Positions 33,898 through 42,730 of a stretch of 64,000 nt of DNA are shown here, one piece after another. Both the position numbers and the translations under genes were made by a program. The first letter of the stretch is position 1. Each line of letters begins with the position of its first letter. Location of the stretch: the NCBI RefSeq assembly GCF_012034205.1, contig NZ_JAATEM010000021.1, positions 62,001 through 126,000 of the forward strand. The letters run 5' to 3'. This stretch comes from Streptomyces composti (GTDB lineage Bacteria; Actinomycetota; Actinomycetes; Streptomycetales; Streptomycetaceae). The notes under the pieces are model-generated. The model did not search any database. It was given only the letters and a program-made list of their open reading frames with translations, and was not told where the DNA came from.

Positions 33898-35496
33898 TCA
33901 GAACTCCGGCCAGCCCGGACCGCCGGTGAAGTGCTCGGGTGCGCCGGGGGCGAAGTCCACCACCTGACCCTGTGCGCGCAGCTCCTGTTGCAGAGCAGGT
34001 ACGTCGATCTCCTGGACCGGGGTTTCCTCCCTGGCCGCTGTGGCGGCGGCGCATCCGGCGGCGTGGCCTGCCGTCATCCAGGTGCACTCCAGGCGGTAGG
34101 TGGAGAACGCGACGTGGCTGAAGCTGGCGGCTCCGGGCACCAGCAGGTTGGCGCACTGGGCGGTGCGGGGTGTCAGTGCGCGGTAGGGGATCTGGTAGGC
34201 CCGTCCGATGCGCCAGATGCGGCCCTCGTTGACGAACGCGGTCGGTGTTGCCGCGAGCCGCTGGACGTGGTGGCTGTCGACGAAGTGGCTGCCGACGGCC
34301 ACCGCGTCCGTCTTGCGCCGGTCCTGGCGTACGTCCCGCTCGGTCATGACGTAGGCCCCGCGCATCCGGCGCGCTTCACGCACGTACAGCTGGTAGGGCC
34401 AGTGGTCGTTGTCGGCGAACTCGTCCTTCGCCAGCCCCCACCGGCGCATCTGGGTGCGGAGGTCGCCGGGCACGCTCTCGTCGTGGGCGAGGAAGTGGAA
34501 CAGGCCGAGTGTGTAGTCCCGGTGGTCGGCCACGATGCGCTTGCGGTCCGCGTAGCCGGCGTCCGGATAGTGTCGTTGGCCGCCCAGGTGGCCGAGGGAG
34601 ATCAGGGCGTCCTGCCGGTTGTTGACCTCCTTCTTGTCCGGTCGGCCGGGGGCGTGCTGGTAGAAGTCCAGGATGTCGTCGAGTCCGACGCCGGCGCCCC
34701 TGCTCGCCTCGTGCCGCAGCCAGTTCTCGAGCAGCCGGTAGCGTGCCCGGTCGTAGTGGTCGGGCTCGGGGATGGGCGCGCGGTTGTCCGGGTCGTCGGA
34801 GAAGGTCAGGCGCCAGTTGAAGCACATCACCGTGCCGTCGGCCGCTCCTTCGGCCAGGGAGGAGGCCCAGCCGCTGATGCCCGGCAGCAGCCGTCCGTCA
34901 TCGTCGAGGGTGGCCGCTCGTACCACGGTTGCTTCGCGGCGCAGGCCGGCGAGATCTTCGCCGAACTCCTCCCGGCCCTCCCGGCCCCAGGTGTAGTCCA
35001 CGCCCGCCCGGGCCATCAGATCGCCTTCGTAGCTCGCGTCCACGAACACGTTTGCCGTGACGGGGGTGTCGTCGGTCAGCTTGATGTGCTGGATGCGGTT
35101 GCCCGCCTTGTGCACGTCCGCCACTGCCCGGCCGAAGCGGGTCACGACCCCGGACTCGGCGAGCATGTCGGTGAATACGAGCTCGGCCACGGCCGATTCG
35201 AAGTAGTAGGCGGGCTCGGCCATCCCGTAGTGCTTGCCGAGCCGCTGGTAGAACTCCTGGGCGATGCCGCCGAAGGTCCAGGTGAGCATGTGCTCGGACT
35301 CAGCCGTGTTCAGTCCGCTGGTACTCAGGCCGCCGAGGTGCCGGGTCGGCTCGATCAGCAGCACCCGCGCCCCGTGGCGGGCGGCTGCGACCGCCGCCGC
35401 CACGCCGCCGGGCACGCCGCCGTAGACGGCCACGTCGTACTTCGGCTGCCGCGCGTTGCCGTCCCGTCCCGATGCGTCTGTGCCGCCGTGCGCCAT
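33898..35496 (-). CDS. FAD-dependent oxidoreductase (FAD_oxidored family)
   Basis: A 532-aa flavoprotein: VAVYGGVPGGVAAAVAAARHG near residue 22 binds FAD, followed by HLGGLSTSGLN, FVDASYEGDLMARAGV and the family-typical YRLECTWMTAGHAAGCAAA near the C-terminus. It belongs to the same PF12831 family as the 776-aa protein at 27259 but lacks its C-terminal sandwich domains, and sequence identity looks low, so it is not a recent duplicate. Substrate unknown; oxidation of a sugar or sugar acid is inferred from context. The start ATG overlaps the dehydratase stop (TGATG). It lies 86 bases ahead of the GH2 pseudogene. Confidence 0.87.
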   Translation of the reverse strand: MAHGGTDASGRDGNARQPKYDVAVYGGVPGGVAAAVAAARHGARVLLIEPTRHLGGLSTSGLNTAESEHMLTWTFGGIAQEFYQRLGKHYGMAEPAYYFESAVAELVFTDMLAESGVVTRFGRAVADVHKAGNRIQHIKLTDDTPVTANVFVDASYEGDLMARAGVDYTWGREGREEFGEDLAGLRREATVVRAATLDDDGRLLPGISGWASSLAEGAADGTVMCFNWRLTFSDDPDNRAPIPEPDHYDRARYRLLENWLRHEASRGAGVGLDDILDFYQHAPGRPDKKEVNNRQDALISLGHLGGQRHYPDAGYADRKRIVADHRDYTLGLFHFLAHDESVPGDLRTQMRRWGLAKDEFADNDHWPYQLYVREARRMRGAYVMTERDVRQDRRKTDAVAVGSHFVDSHHVQRLAATPTAFVNEGRIWRIGRAYQIPYRALTPRTAQCANLLVPGAASFSHVAFSTYRLECTWMTAGHAAGCAAATAAREETPVQEIDVPALQQELRAQGQVVDFAPGAPEHFTGGPGWPEF

Positions 35497-36638
35497 CACC
35501 ACTCCCCGGGAGAGCCGTCGTCGCGACGCACCTGAGGGGTGCGCCAGCGGTGTCCTGCCTGTGCTGCCCGCCTGACCTCCCGCTCGTCCACCGCGATGCC
35601 CAGGCCGGGCCCAGTGGGTCGTGCCAGACAGCCGTCGCGGCAGGCGAACACCGCGGTGTCGAGGAGATAGTCGAGTCCCGTCGATCTGCCGTAGGGACCG
35701 CCGAAGAGGACCTGCTCCTGGATCAGGAAGTTGGGCGCGGCGAAGGCGACCTGGAGGCTGGCGGCCAGCGCGATGGGACCGAGTGGGCAGTGCGGGGCCA
35801 GCGCGGCGTCGTACATCTCGGCCAGCGCGGCGATACGGCGCACCTCGGAGATGCCGCCGGCGTGGGACAGGTCGGGCTGGACCACCGCGACTCCCGCGTC
35901 GAGTGCCGGGCGGAAGTCCCACCGGGAGTACAGCCGCTCGCCCGTGGCGACCGGGATGGTGGTGCAGGAGGTGATCTGACCGAGTCGGCCGCTCAGCTCC
36001 GGCACCACCGGCTCCTCGACGAACAGCGGCAGCAGAGGCTCCAGCAGCGGCAGTAGTCGGCGGGCATCCGCGAGCGACAGCCGGCCGTGCAGGTCGAGGG
36101 CCACGTCCACGTCGTCGCCGACCCTCTCGCGGATCCCTGAGACGGTGTCGGCGATCCGCCGTATCGCGGCGGGGGTGCCCAGCAGGCGGCTGCTGGGGGC
36201 CGGGGAGACCTTCACGGCCGTGAACCCTGCCTCCACCTGCCGCGCAGCCTGCTCGGCGAGGTCGCCGCGCTCGACGGCGATGTGCGCGTACATCCGGGCC
36301 CGGTCCCGGACCGCGCCGCCGAGCAGCTGGTGGACCGGCACGCCCAGGGACTTGCCCGCGATGTCCCACAGGGCCTGGTCCACGCCGGCGACGGCGCTGG
36401 AGAGCACCGGGCCGTGCCGGTAGAAGCCCCCTTTGGTCAGCACCTGCCAGTGATCCTCGATGCGCAGCGGGTCCTGGCCGACCAGATAGTCGGCGAACTC
36501 GTCGACGGCTGCCGCGACGGTGTGGGCGCGGCCTTCCAGGATCGGCTCGCCCCAGCCGGTGATGCCTTCGTCGGTGGCGATGCGCAGGAAGCACCAGCGG
36601 GGCGGCACCAGGAAGGTCTCGATCTCGGTGATCTTCAT
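35496..36638 (-). CDS. dgoD: D-galactonate dehydratase (enolase superfamily)
   Basis: A 380-aa enzyme converting D-galactonate (or a close sugar acid) to 2-keto-3-deoxygalactonate. Metal ligands D182, E208 and E234 and catalytic H184 and H283 match the arrangement of the E. coli enzyme (D183/E209/E235, H185/H285). PHCPLGPIALAA and a C-terminus ending DDGSPGEW also follow that subgroup rather than mannonate dehydratases. The N-terminal LVPPRWCFLRI and GWGEPILEGRAHTV are typical. It lies in the operon between SDR (1-nt gap) and FAD genes and supplies the substrate for kdgK and the aldolase. Confidence 0.9.
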   Translation of the reverse strand: MKITEIETFLVPPRWCFLRIATDEGITGWGEPILEGRAHTVAAAVDEFADYLVGQDPLRIEDHWQVLTKGGFYRHGPVLSSAVAGVDQALWDIAGKSLGVPVHQLLGGAVRDRARMYAHIAVERGDLAEQAARQVEAGFTAVKVSPAPSSRLLGTPAAIRRIADTVSGIRERVGDDVDVALDLHGRLSLADARRLLPLLEPLLPLFVEEPVVPELSGRLGQITSCTTIPVATGERLYSRWDFRPALDAGVAVVQPDLSHAGGISEVRRIAALAEMYDAALAPHCPLGPIALAASLQVAFAAPNFLIQEQVLFGGPYGRSTGLDYLLDTAVFACRDGCLARPTGPGLGIAVDEREVRRAAQAGHRWRTPQVRRDDGSPGEW

Positions 36639-36639
36639 G

Positions 36640-37395
36640 TCAGTCCCTGCGGATACTCCAGCCGCCGTCGACGACGACGCTCGTGCCGGTGATATAGGAG
36701 GCTTCGGTGGAGGCCAGGAAGGCCACGACCGCGGCCACCTCCTCGGGCTGTCCGACCCGGCCGAGGGCGGTGAGGCCGCCGATGCGTTGCAGCGTCTCGG
36801 GCGACGGGTCCCGCCAGGCGCCGGTGAGCACCGGGCCGGGGAGCACGGCGTTGACGCGTACCTCCGGGCCGTATTCGACGGCCAGCTCCCTGGCCAGTGC
36901 GCACAGCGCCCCCTTGGTCGCCGCGTAGGCGGAGTGGCCGGCGACCCCGGCCAGCGCGTGGACGCTGGAGGTGAGCACGATGGCGCCGCCCCGGGCGGCG
37001 AGGTCGCCGATGAAGGCGCGGACGGCCAGGTGCACCGAGGCGAGGTTGACCGCCAGATGTCGCTGCCAGACCTCCGGCGTCATCCGGTGAGCCGGGCCCA
37101 CTGCCTGGAAGGCGGCGTTCAGATGCAGTACCCGGGCCGGCCCGAACGTCTCGTGCGTGTGCTGGCGGATCCGCTGCCAGTCTTCCTCGCCGGCCACGTC
37201 GGCCCGCATCGCCGACGCGGTCCCGCCCTCTGCCTCGATCTCCCCAGCGACGCGGGCGGTGGCATCGGCGTCGAGGTCGACTGCGACCACCGAAGCGCCA
37301 TCGGCGGCAAGCCATCGGGCGGTGGCGGCGCCGATGCCCGACCCGGCGCCCGTGACCACCGCGACCGTACCCGTGAACCGGGCGTGCCGCCTCAC
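36640..37395 (-). CDS. SDR family sugar dehydrogenase
   Basis: A 251-aa short-chain dehydrogenase. It has VVTGAGSGIGAATARWL (cofactor site), LTSSVHALAG with the catalytic Ser, SAYAATKGAL with the Tyr-Lys pair, and a C-terminal ITGTSVVVDGGW. An Asp (VAVDLDAD) after the second strand favours NAD(H). It probably oxidises an aldose such as galactose or a sugar acid ahead of the dehydratase, but the substrate is inferred. The GTG start overlaps the GH1 stop as GTGA. Confidence 0.88.
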   Translation of the reverse strand: MRRHARFTGTVAVVTGAGSGIGAATARWLAADGASVVAVDLDADATARVAGEIEAEGGTASAMRADVAGEEDWQRIRQHTHETFGPARVLHLNAAFQAVGPAHRMTPEVWQRHLAVNLASVHLAVRAFIGDLAARGGAIVLTSSVHALAGVAGHSAYAATKGALCALARELAVEYGPEVRVNAVLPGPVLTGAWRDPSPETLQRIGGLTALGRVGQPEEVAAVVAFLASTEASYITGTSVVVDGGWSIRRD

Positions 37396-38798
37396 CGCTC
37401 GCACCGCAGGGTCTGTGCGGCGATCACGCGGCGGTACCAGTGGTAGGAGTCCTTGGGCAGCCGCTCGCCGGTGGGGTAGTCGACCCAGACGAGGCCGAAC
37501 CGCTTCGAATAGCCGGCCGTCCACTCGAAGTTGTCCAGCAGCGACCAGCAGAAGTAGCCGCGCAGGTCGACTCCCGCCTCGATCGCCGCCGCTGCGGCGC
37601 GCAGATAGCGCTGGAGGAAGGAGATGCGCTCGGCATCACGCACCCGTCCGGTGGGGTCGACGTAGTCCTCGTAACAGCAGCCGTTCTCCGTGACGTACAG
37701 CGGCGGCAGACCCGGGTACTTCTCGCGCAGCCACAGCAGCGTGTCGCGGAAGCCGTCAGGGCATACCGCCCAGCCGAAACCGGTCAGCTCTGCGCCCGGG
37801 GGCGGTTCGGTCACCGCGCCGAGGTCGGTGGCCCGGCGCTCCCCAGGCGGGGGGAGTTCGCAAGCCCGCGCCACCCACGACTTGTAGTAGTTCACTCCGA
37901 GGAAGTCCAGCGGTGTGCTGATCCTCGCCATGTCGCCGTCTCGGACGAAGGTGAAGTCGCAGATCGGTTCGTAGAAGTCGGTCAGCAGCTTCGGATACGC
38001 CCCGTCGAGCACCGCGTCGGAGAACCATCGGGTGGCCAGCGCGTCCGCCCGTGCGGCAGCGGCGATGTCCCCGGGCTCCTGTGTGGCCGGGCTCGTCGGC
38101 CCGAAGTTCAGGGTGATCCCGATCCGCCCCGCGGCCCGGCCCAGCGCGCGCAGCGCCGCCACCGTCTCGCCGTGTCCGAGCAGCAGATGGTGGGCGGCCG
38201 CGATGGCGCCCCCACCGAGCCGCAGCCCCGGTGCGTGCGACCCGGCGTATGCGTAGAAGGAGGCGCCGATCGGCTCGTTCAGGGTGATCCAGTACGGCAC
38301 CCGGTCCGCCAGGGCGTCGAAGACCACGGACGCGTAGTCGGCGAACCACATCGCGCAGTCGCGCTCCTGCCAGCCACCCTGGTCCTGCAGCGGCTGGGGC
38401 AGGTCCCAGTGGTAGAGCGTGACCATGGGAGCGATGCCGCGCGCCAGTAGCCCGTCGACGAGCCTTCGGTAGAAGTCCAGGCCGCGCTGGTTGACCGCGC
38501 CCCGCCCCTGCGGGATGACACGTGGCCAGGCGATGGAGAACCGGTAGCCGCCGACGCCCAGGCCGGCCAGCAGGTCCAGGTCCTCCTCCATGCGGTGGTA
38601 GTGGTCGCAGGCGATGTCACCGGTGTCCCCGTGGAGTACCGCACCCGGCTTGCGGCAGTAGGTGTCCCAGATCGACGGGCCGCGGCCGTCCTCCCTGGCG
38701 GCTCCCTCGATCTGGTAGGCCGCCGTGGCGGTGCCCCACAGGAACTCCGGCGGAAACGCGGGCAGGTCCGGCTCAGGGATGTCCCGGCTCTGATTCAT
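37392..38798 (-). CDS. GH1 beta-glucosidase
   Basis: A 468-aa cytosolic family-1 glycosidase of normal length. FLWGTATAAYQIEGA is at residues 19-33, acid/base E175 in TLNEP, nucleophile E371 in YVTENG, and CWSLLDNFEWTAGY near the end. It hydrolyses beta-linked glucose, galactose or similar from imported oligosaccharides, for example cellobiose units of a xanthan backbone. It starts 9 bases after the second permease gene and overlaps the SDR, firmly inside the transporter operon. Confidence 0.95.
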   Translation of the reverse strand: MNQSRDIPEPDLPAFPPEFLWGTATAAYQIEGAAREDGRGPSIWDTYCRKPGAVLHGDTGDIACDHYHRMEEDLDLLAGLGVGGYRFSIAWPRVIPQGRGAVNQRGLDFYRRLVDGLLARGIAPMVTLYHWDLPQPLQDQGGWQERDCAMWFADYASVVFDALADRVPYWITLNEPIGASFYAYAGSHAPGLRLGGGAIAAAHHLLLGHGETVAALRALGRAAGRIGITLNFGPTSPATQEPGDIAAAARADALATRWFSDAVLDGAYPKLLTDFYEPICDFTFVRDGDMARISTPLDFLGVNYYKSWVARACELPPPGERRATDLGAVTEPPPGAELTGFGWAVCPDGFRDTLLWLREKYPGLPPLYVTENGCCYEDYVDPTGRVRDAERISFLQRYLRAAAAAIEAGVDLRGYFCWSLLDNFEWTAGYSKRFGLVWVDYPTGERLPKDSYHWYRRVIAAQTLRCER

Positions 38799-38807
38799 CG
38801 TTGCTCC

Positions 38808-39644
38808 TCAGCGCATTCCGGTGGTGGCGATGCCGCGGATGAACAGCCGTTGCAGGAACAGGAAGAGGACCAGCACCGGCAGGCTGTACATCACCGCCGC
38901 GGCGGCGATCAGGTGGAACAGCGGCCCGCTGTTGGGCGAGGTGTACAAGGACCCCACCGCCACGGCCAGCGTCGAGCGGTCGTCGTCGAGTAGCAGCACC
39001 GGCATCACCCAGTCGCCCCAGATCCACACAAACGACAGCACGAAGCTCGTGGCCAGGGCAGGCTTCGCCAGCGGCAGGAAGATCTGCCAGAACGCCCGGA
39101 AATATCCGCAGCCGTCCATGATGGCCGCATCCTCCAGTTCGGTGGGCAGGCCGGCGAAGAACTGCCTGAAGAGGAATGCCAGGAACGACGAGCCGGACAG
39201 CCCCCACAGCACCCACGGCCAGTAGGTGTTCAGCAGCCCCACCTTCGAGAACAGCAGATAGGTCGGAATCAGGGTGATGATGTGCGGAATCATCAGCGAT
39301 CCGATCAGGACCGCGAAGACGGCCCGCTTCCCCGGTGCGGGCAGCCGGGCCAGGGCGAAGCCGACCATGGCCGAGGACAGGGTCACCAGCCCCGAGTACA
39401 GGACGGCGATGATCACAGAGTTACGGGCATAACCTAGGAAGTCGACATATGTCAGGGCTTTCGTGAAATTGTCCCAGCGCAGCACCTCCGGCAGGACGTG
39501 CGGGGGAAACGCCTGCAGCTCACCAGGCCCCTTGAGCGCGATGGTCAGCAACCAGAAGAGGGGCAGCAGGAACAGCCCGGCACAGACCACCAGGACCGCG
39601 TATATGCCCGCCCGGCGCAGGCGTCCGGCCATGCGCGTCATCAT
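38808..39644 (-). CDS. Sugar ABC transporter permease (MalG type)
   Basis: A 278-aa inner-membrane protein with six predicted helices. The EAA loop ELEDAAIMDGCGYFRAFW near residue 180 contacts the ATPase. It has the MalG-type N-terminus (LLPLFWLLTIALK) and C-terminus (LFLQRLFIRGIATTG). The first of two tandem ATGs (39644) overlaps the previous stop as ATGA and has GGAGGAGG ahead. It works with the permease at 39641 and the binding protein at 40627. No ATPase gene is present, so a shared MsiK-type ATPase elsewhere is expected. Confidence 0.95.
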   Translation of the reverse strand: MMTRMAGRLRRAGIYAVLVVCAGLFLLPLFWLLTIALKGPGELQAFPPHVLPEVLRWDNFTKALTYVDFLGYARNSVIIAVLYSGLVTLSSAMVGFALARLPAPGKRAVFAVLIGSLMIPHIITLIPTYLLFSKVGLLNTYWPWVLWGLSGSSFLAFLFRQFFAGLPTELEDAAIMDGCGYFRAFWQIFLPLAKPALATSFVLSFVWIWGDWVMPVLLLDDDRSTLAVAVGSLYTSPNSGPLFHLIAAAAVMYSLPVLVLFLFLQRLFIRGIATTGMR

Positions 39645-40630
39645 GGTGCCTCCTCCCGGCCGCCGGGGCCGGACTCGTAGTAGACCAGCTTCCGCGTGGC
39701 CCGGAACATCACGGCGGTGTAGCCGACCGTCACTGCGGTCAGCAGCCACAGCAGAGCCGAGGCGTACCCGAGATTGCCGTTGGCGAACGCCTCGCTGTAG
39801 ACGTGCACCATGTAGAAGTACAAGCCCTCTCCAGGACTCGCGTTCAGACTGGCCTGCCCGGCCGAGGCGAGCAGGAGCGCCGGCAGGTAGATCTGAAAGG
39901 TCTCGATCACGCCGATGACGAGCTGGAAGAACAGCACCGGTGACATCACCGGCAGCGTGACCCGGGTGAACGTCTTCCACGGCCCGGCACCGTCGATAGC
40001 CGCCGCCTCCCCCAGCTCCCGCGGAACACCCTGCAAACCGGCCAGCGAGATCACCATGCTGCTGCCAACCCGCCACATGATCATCAGCAGCAACACCACC
40101 AGCGCCTTCTCATCGACCAGCCACTCCACCGGACCTTGGTCGAAGAAGGCCAGCAGCCATGTCGCCGCACCGCTGTCCCGGTCGAACAGCATCCGGAAAA
40201 CGAAGGCCGAGGCCACCGGCGGCACCACCACGGGCAGGAAGAAGATCGCCCGGAACACGCCCCGCAGCCGCACCCGCTGGTTGACCAGAGCGGCCAGGAA
40301 CAGGCCCACAGCGATGGTGGCGGGCACCACCACGACGACGAACACCAGCGTGCGCAGCAGGCTGGACCACGTGTCGGGGTCGGTGAAGGCGGTCTCGTAG
40401 TTGCGCAGCCCGACGAACCCCCAACGCGGCGAGAAGCCATCGTAGTTGGTGAAGCTCAGCGCCAGCGCGTAGCCGAGCGGGAACAACGTCAGCAGCACGA
40501 ACCCCAGCAGCCAGGGGGAAGCGAAGAGATAGAACGTACGAGGGCGGTGGCGACGCCAGCGCCGTCCCCGTGCCGGAGGCGCGGTGGCCACGGTACGGGC
40601 ACGGGGACGCGCCCGGGTAGGGACCGTCAC
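39641..40630 (-). CDS. Sugar ABC transporter permease (MalF type)
   Basis: A 329-aa membrane protein with a basic cytosolic N-terminus (~30 residues, Arg-rich) and six helices, beginning YLFASPWLLGFVLLTLFPLG. The EAA loop is ELGEAAAIDGAGPWKTFTRV near residue 210. The GTG at 40630 overlaps the binding-protein stop as GTGA. It forms the channel with the MalG-type partner. Confidence 0.95.
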   Translation of the reverse strand: MTVPTRARPRARTVATAPPARGRRWRRHRPRTFYLFASPWLLGFVLLTLFPLGYALALSFTNYDGFSPRWGFVGLRNYETAFTDPDTWSSLLRTLVFVVVVVPATIAVGLFLAALVNQRVRLRGVFRAIFFLPVVVPPVASAFVFRMLFDRDSGAATWLLAFFDQGPVEWLVDEKALVVLLLMIMWRVGSSMVISLAGLQGVPRELGEAAAIDGAGPWKTFTRVTLPVMSPVLFFQLVIGVIETFQIYLPALLLASAGQASLNASPGEGLYFYMVHVYSEAFANGNLGYASALLWLLTAVTVGYTAVMFRATRKLVYYESGPGGREEAP

Positions 40631-41973
40631 TTGACCTTGTCCCTTTCCTGATCGATCAGCTCGTTGACCTGATCATTGAGCGAGTCCGCGACCTTGCCGG
40701 CGGCTGTGTCATTCGATACGGCGGACTTGAACTCGGCCTGGAGCACCTTCTTCAGCGACTCCGACCGCAGATAGGGGGTGTTCACCACGACAGCGCTGTA
40801 ATGCTCCAGCTCACGCCGCTGCGTGTCGTAGGACTGCTTCGCCTCGGGGGTGTTCTTCGGCAGCTCGCCCTCCAGCGACTTCAGGGACGGCAGCCCCCTG
40901 CCCTCAGCGGCACGCCGCTTGCCCGCCGCCCCGCCGACGTAATACTCGATAAACCTCCACGCGGCGTCCTTGTTCTTCGCCTTCGCCGGAATCCACACGC
41001 CGGTGCCGTAGTAGCACGGGCTGATCCTGTTGCCCGCGAAGGTGGGCGCGGGCAGGAAGCGTGACGCCTTGCGGAGGTCCGGCACATCAGCCATCGCCTG
41101 CTGATACCAGTAGCCGGCGGTGTAGAGGGCGATCCGCCCGGCCTTGTACGTGGTGCCGTCCCAGCCGGCTGGATTGGGCCGTGTCGGCCCGTAGGAGACT
41201 CCCGCCCGCGCCAGATCTATCCAGAACTGGAGGGTCTTGCGCGCCTCCGGGCTGGAGAAGTCGACCCTGGTGTAGTCGTCGTTGAACAACCGACCGCTCT
41301 GGGCGCTCACCATGTGGGCGAGCTGCGCCATGTCGAAGTCGACTGTGCCGCCGTAGCCGAACACGGCCGTCTTCTTGTCGGAGGTCTTCCGGGTGAGCTT
41401 GCGCGCGAGGTCGATGAGGTTCTCGTACGCCAGCGGTTCGGTGTCGGGCGGAACCGGCACTTTGGCCTGCTCGAACAGCTTGGTGTTCGCCCACAGCATC
41501 GCGTCCTGGGAGTAGTCGATGGTGAGTCCGTAGCGCGGGCCCTGGCCCTGCGCCGTGCCGTCGAAGCGCCACAGGTCGTTGATCCCGGCGAGGTCGCTCT
41601 CCTTGATCACGGAGCTCTTCTGCAGGTAGGGATCGATCTCCGCGGCCAGCCCGCGTACCGCGAGGTACGACGAGAACGTCGCCGTCTCGCGGGCCACGTC
41701 CGGCGGGTCCCCGGCGGCCAGCATCGCCGTCAGCCTGGTCGGATCGTGCTTGACCAGCTTGACCGCGATGTCCGGGTTCTCCTTCTCGAAACCGGAGATC
41801 ACATCGGCGGGCAGCTCGCTCGGCTCCAGCATCACAGTGAGTGTGGTGGCAGCCTTGGCGCCACCGCCGCTGTCGACCGAGCAGCCGGCTAGCCACGGCG
41901 ACACCGCCGCTCCGCCCGCGGCCGCCGCAGCGCCCCCCAGGAACCGGCGGCGGCTCAAGGTTCTGTCTGTCAT
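40627..41973 (-). CDS. Sugar-binding lipoprotein of the ABC transporter
   Basis: A 448-aa extracellular solute-binding protein (family 1). It carries a twin-arginine signal with lipobox: SRRRFLGG, then WLAGC with the lipidated Cys near residue 31. After it come TTLTVMLEPSELPADVISGF and the usual two-lobe pattern, including GYWYQQAMADVP. It captures oligosaccharides outside the cell. The ATG at 41973 follows GGAAGGATG. It leads an eight-gene operon: binding protein, two permeases, GH1, SDR, dehydratase, FAD enzyme and GH2. A regulon element lies ~320 bases upstream. Confidence 0.94.
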   Translation of the reverse strand: MTDRTLSRRRFLGGAAAAAGGAAVSPWLAGCSVDSGGGAKAATTLTVMLEPSELPADVISGFEKENPDIAVKLVKHDPTRLTAMLAAGDPPDVARETATFSSYLAVRGLAAEIDPYLQKSSVIKESDLAGINDLWRFDGTAQGQGPRYGLTIDYSQDAMLWANTKLFEQAKVPVPPDTEPLAYENLIDLARKLTRKTSDKKTAVFGYGGTVDFDMAQLAHMVSAQSGRLFNDDYTRVDFSSPEARKTLQFWIDLARAGVSYGPTRPNPAGWDGTTYKAGRIALYTAGYWYQQAMADVPDLRKASRFLPAPTFAGNRISPCYYGTGVWIPAKAKNKDAAWRFIEYYVGGAAGKRRAAEGRGLPSLKSLEGELPKNTPEAKQSYDTQRRELEHYSAVVVNTPYLRSESLKKVLQAEFKSAVSNDTAAGKVADSLNDQVNELIDQERDKVK

Positions 41974-42730
41974 CTGTGGACATCCTTCCGAATGCGACAA
42001 CTCCGGCGCGCGGTCCGTCCTCGGGATGCGACCGCGTCAGGTGCGGGCGGGCCGAGGATCCACCGAGTCCTGGCCACGGCGGGGCCGACAGGCACGAGCA
42101 GCGAGCGCGCCGGACGGCGACGACCGCGCGCCGGAGACTCAAGGGCGGTGCACCGCCGTGCAGGCAATCCGTTGGGGCCGAGCTGACTGCCGGTTCCCGC
42201 GAAAGCAGCACCTCAGATCACCTCCGGATGGGTACCTGTTACACAGCGTTCACGCGGTGGGCCAGAACCTACGCAGCACAGGGGTCGGCTGATTGCATGC
42301 CGTGGTGGCGACCTGTACGTGGTGGTCGCGCGGCCGGTCAAGGACAGGCAGGATCAGAGATGCGGCGTCGGTCGGCGATGGTGTCCCACGAACTTGGCGT
42401 AGTCGGTCAGGTCTGTGGAACCGCGTGGACGTCTGCTCGGGCCGTGCACCGCACCCGCTTGCGGCGATTGCTTCCTAAGCAAGAGGCAGGCCATCGCGTA
42501 ACTCTCCCTGGTGAACGGCCAGTTCAACCGGAAGAGGACACGATGGCCTTCCTTGAGTTCGGCCAGGCCCGCGGCGGTGAGCCGCTCCAGGGCGGCGGGT
42601 TGAGCGCAGCAGGCCTGGACCGGCGTGGTGGCGTTCGACCCAGGCTTTGTCGGGGAATGTTCGCCGGCTGGACCGCTTCCCGTACCCCTGATCCTGTCAT
42701 GTCCGCGCTAGGTTCGGCTAGGTTCGGCCT
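41974..42730. other. Long intergenic region upstream of the transporter operon
   Basis: This 757-base gap separates the leftward transporter operon from the rightward PHP gene. It holds regulon element copy E at 42293-42325. No convincing gene or complete insertion sequence was seen; a short leftward peptide near 42545-42595 (LTAAGLAELKEG-like) might be debris of a lost gene. Confidence 0.5.
42293..42325 (+). promoter_or_regulatory. Island regulon element, copy E
   Basis: TTGCAT, 14 nt, then CTGTACGTGGTGG. Like the other four copies, it is oriented so that the leftward gene, here the sugar-binding protein, is its target. Confidence 0.65.
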
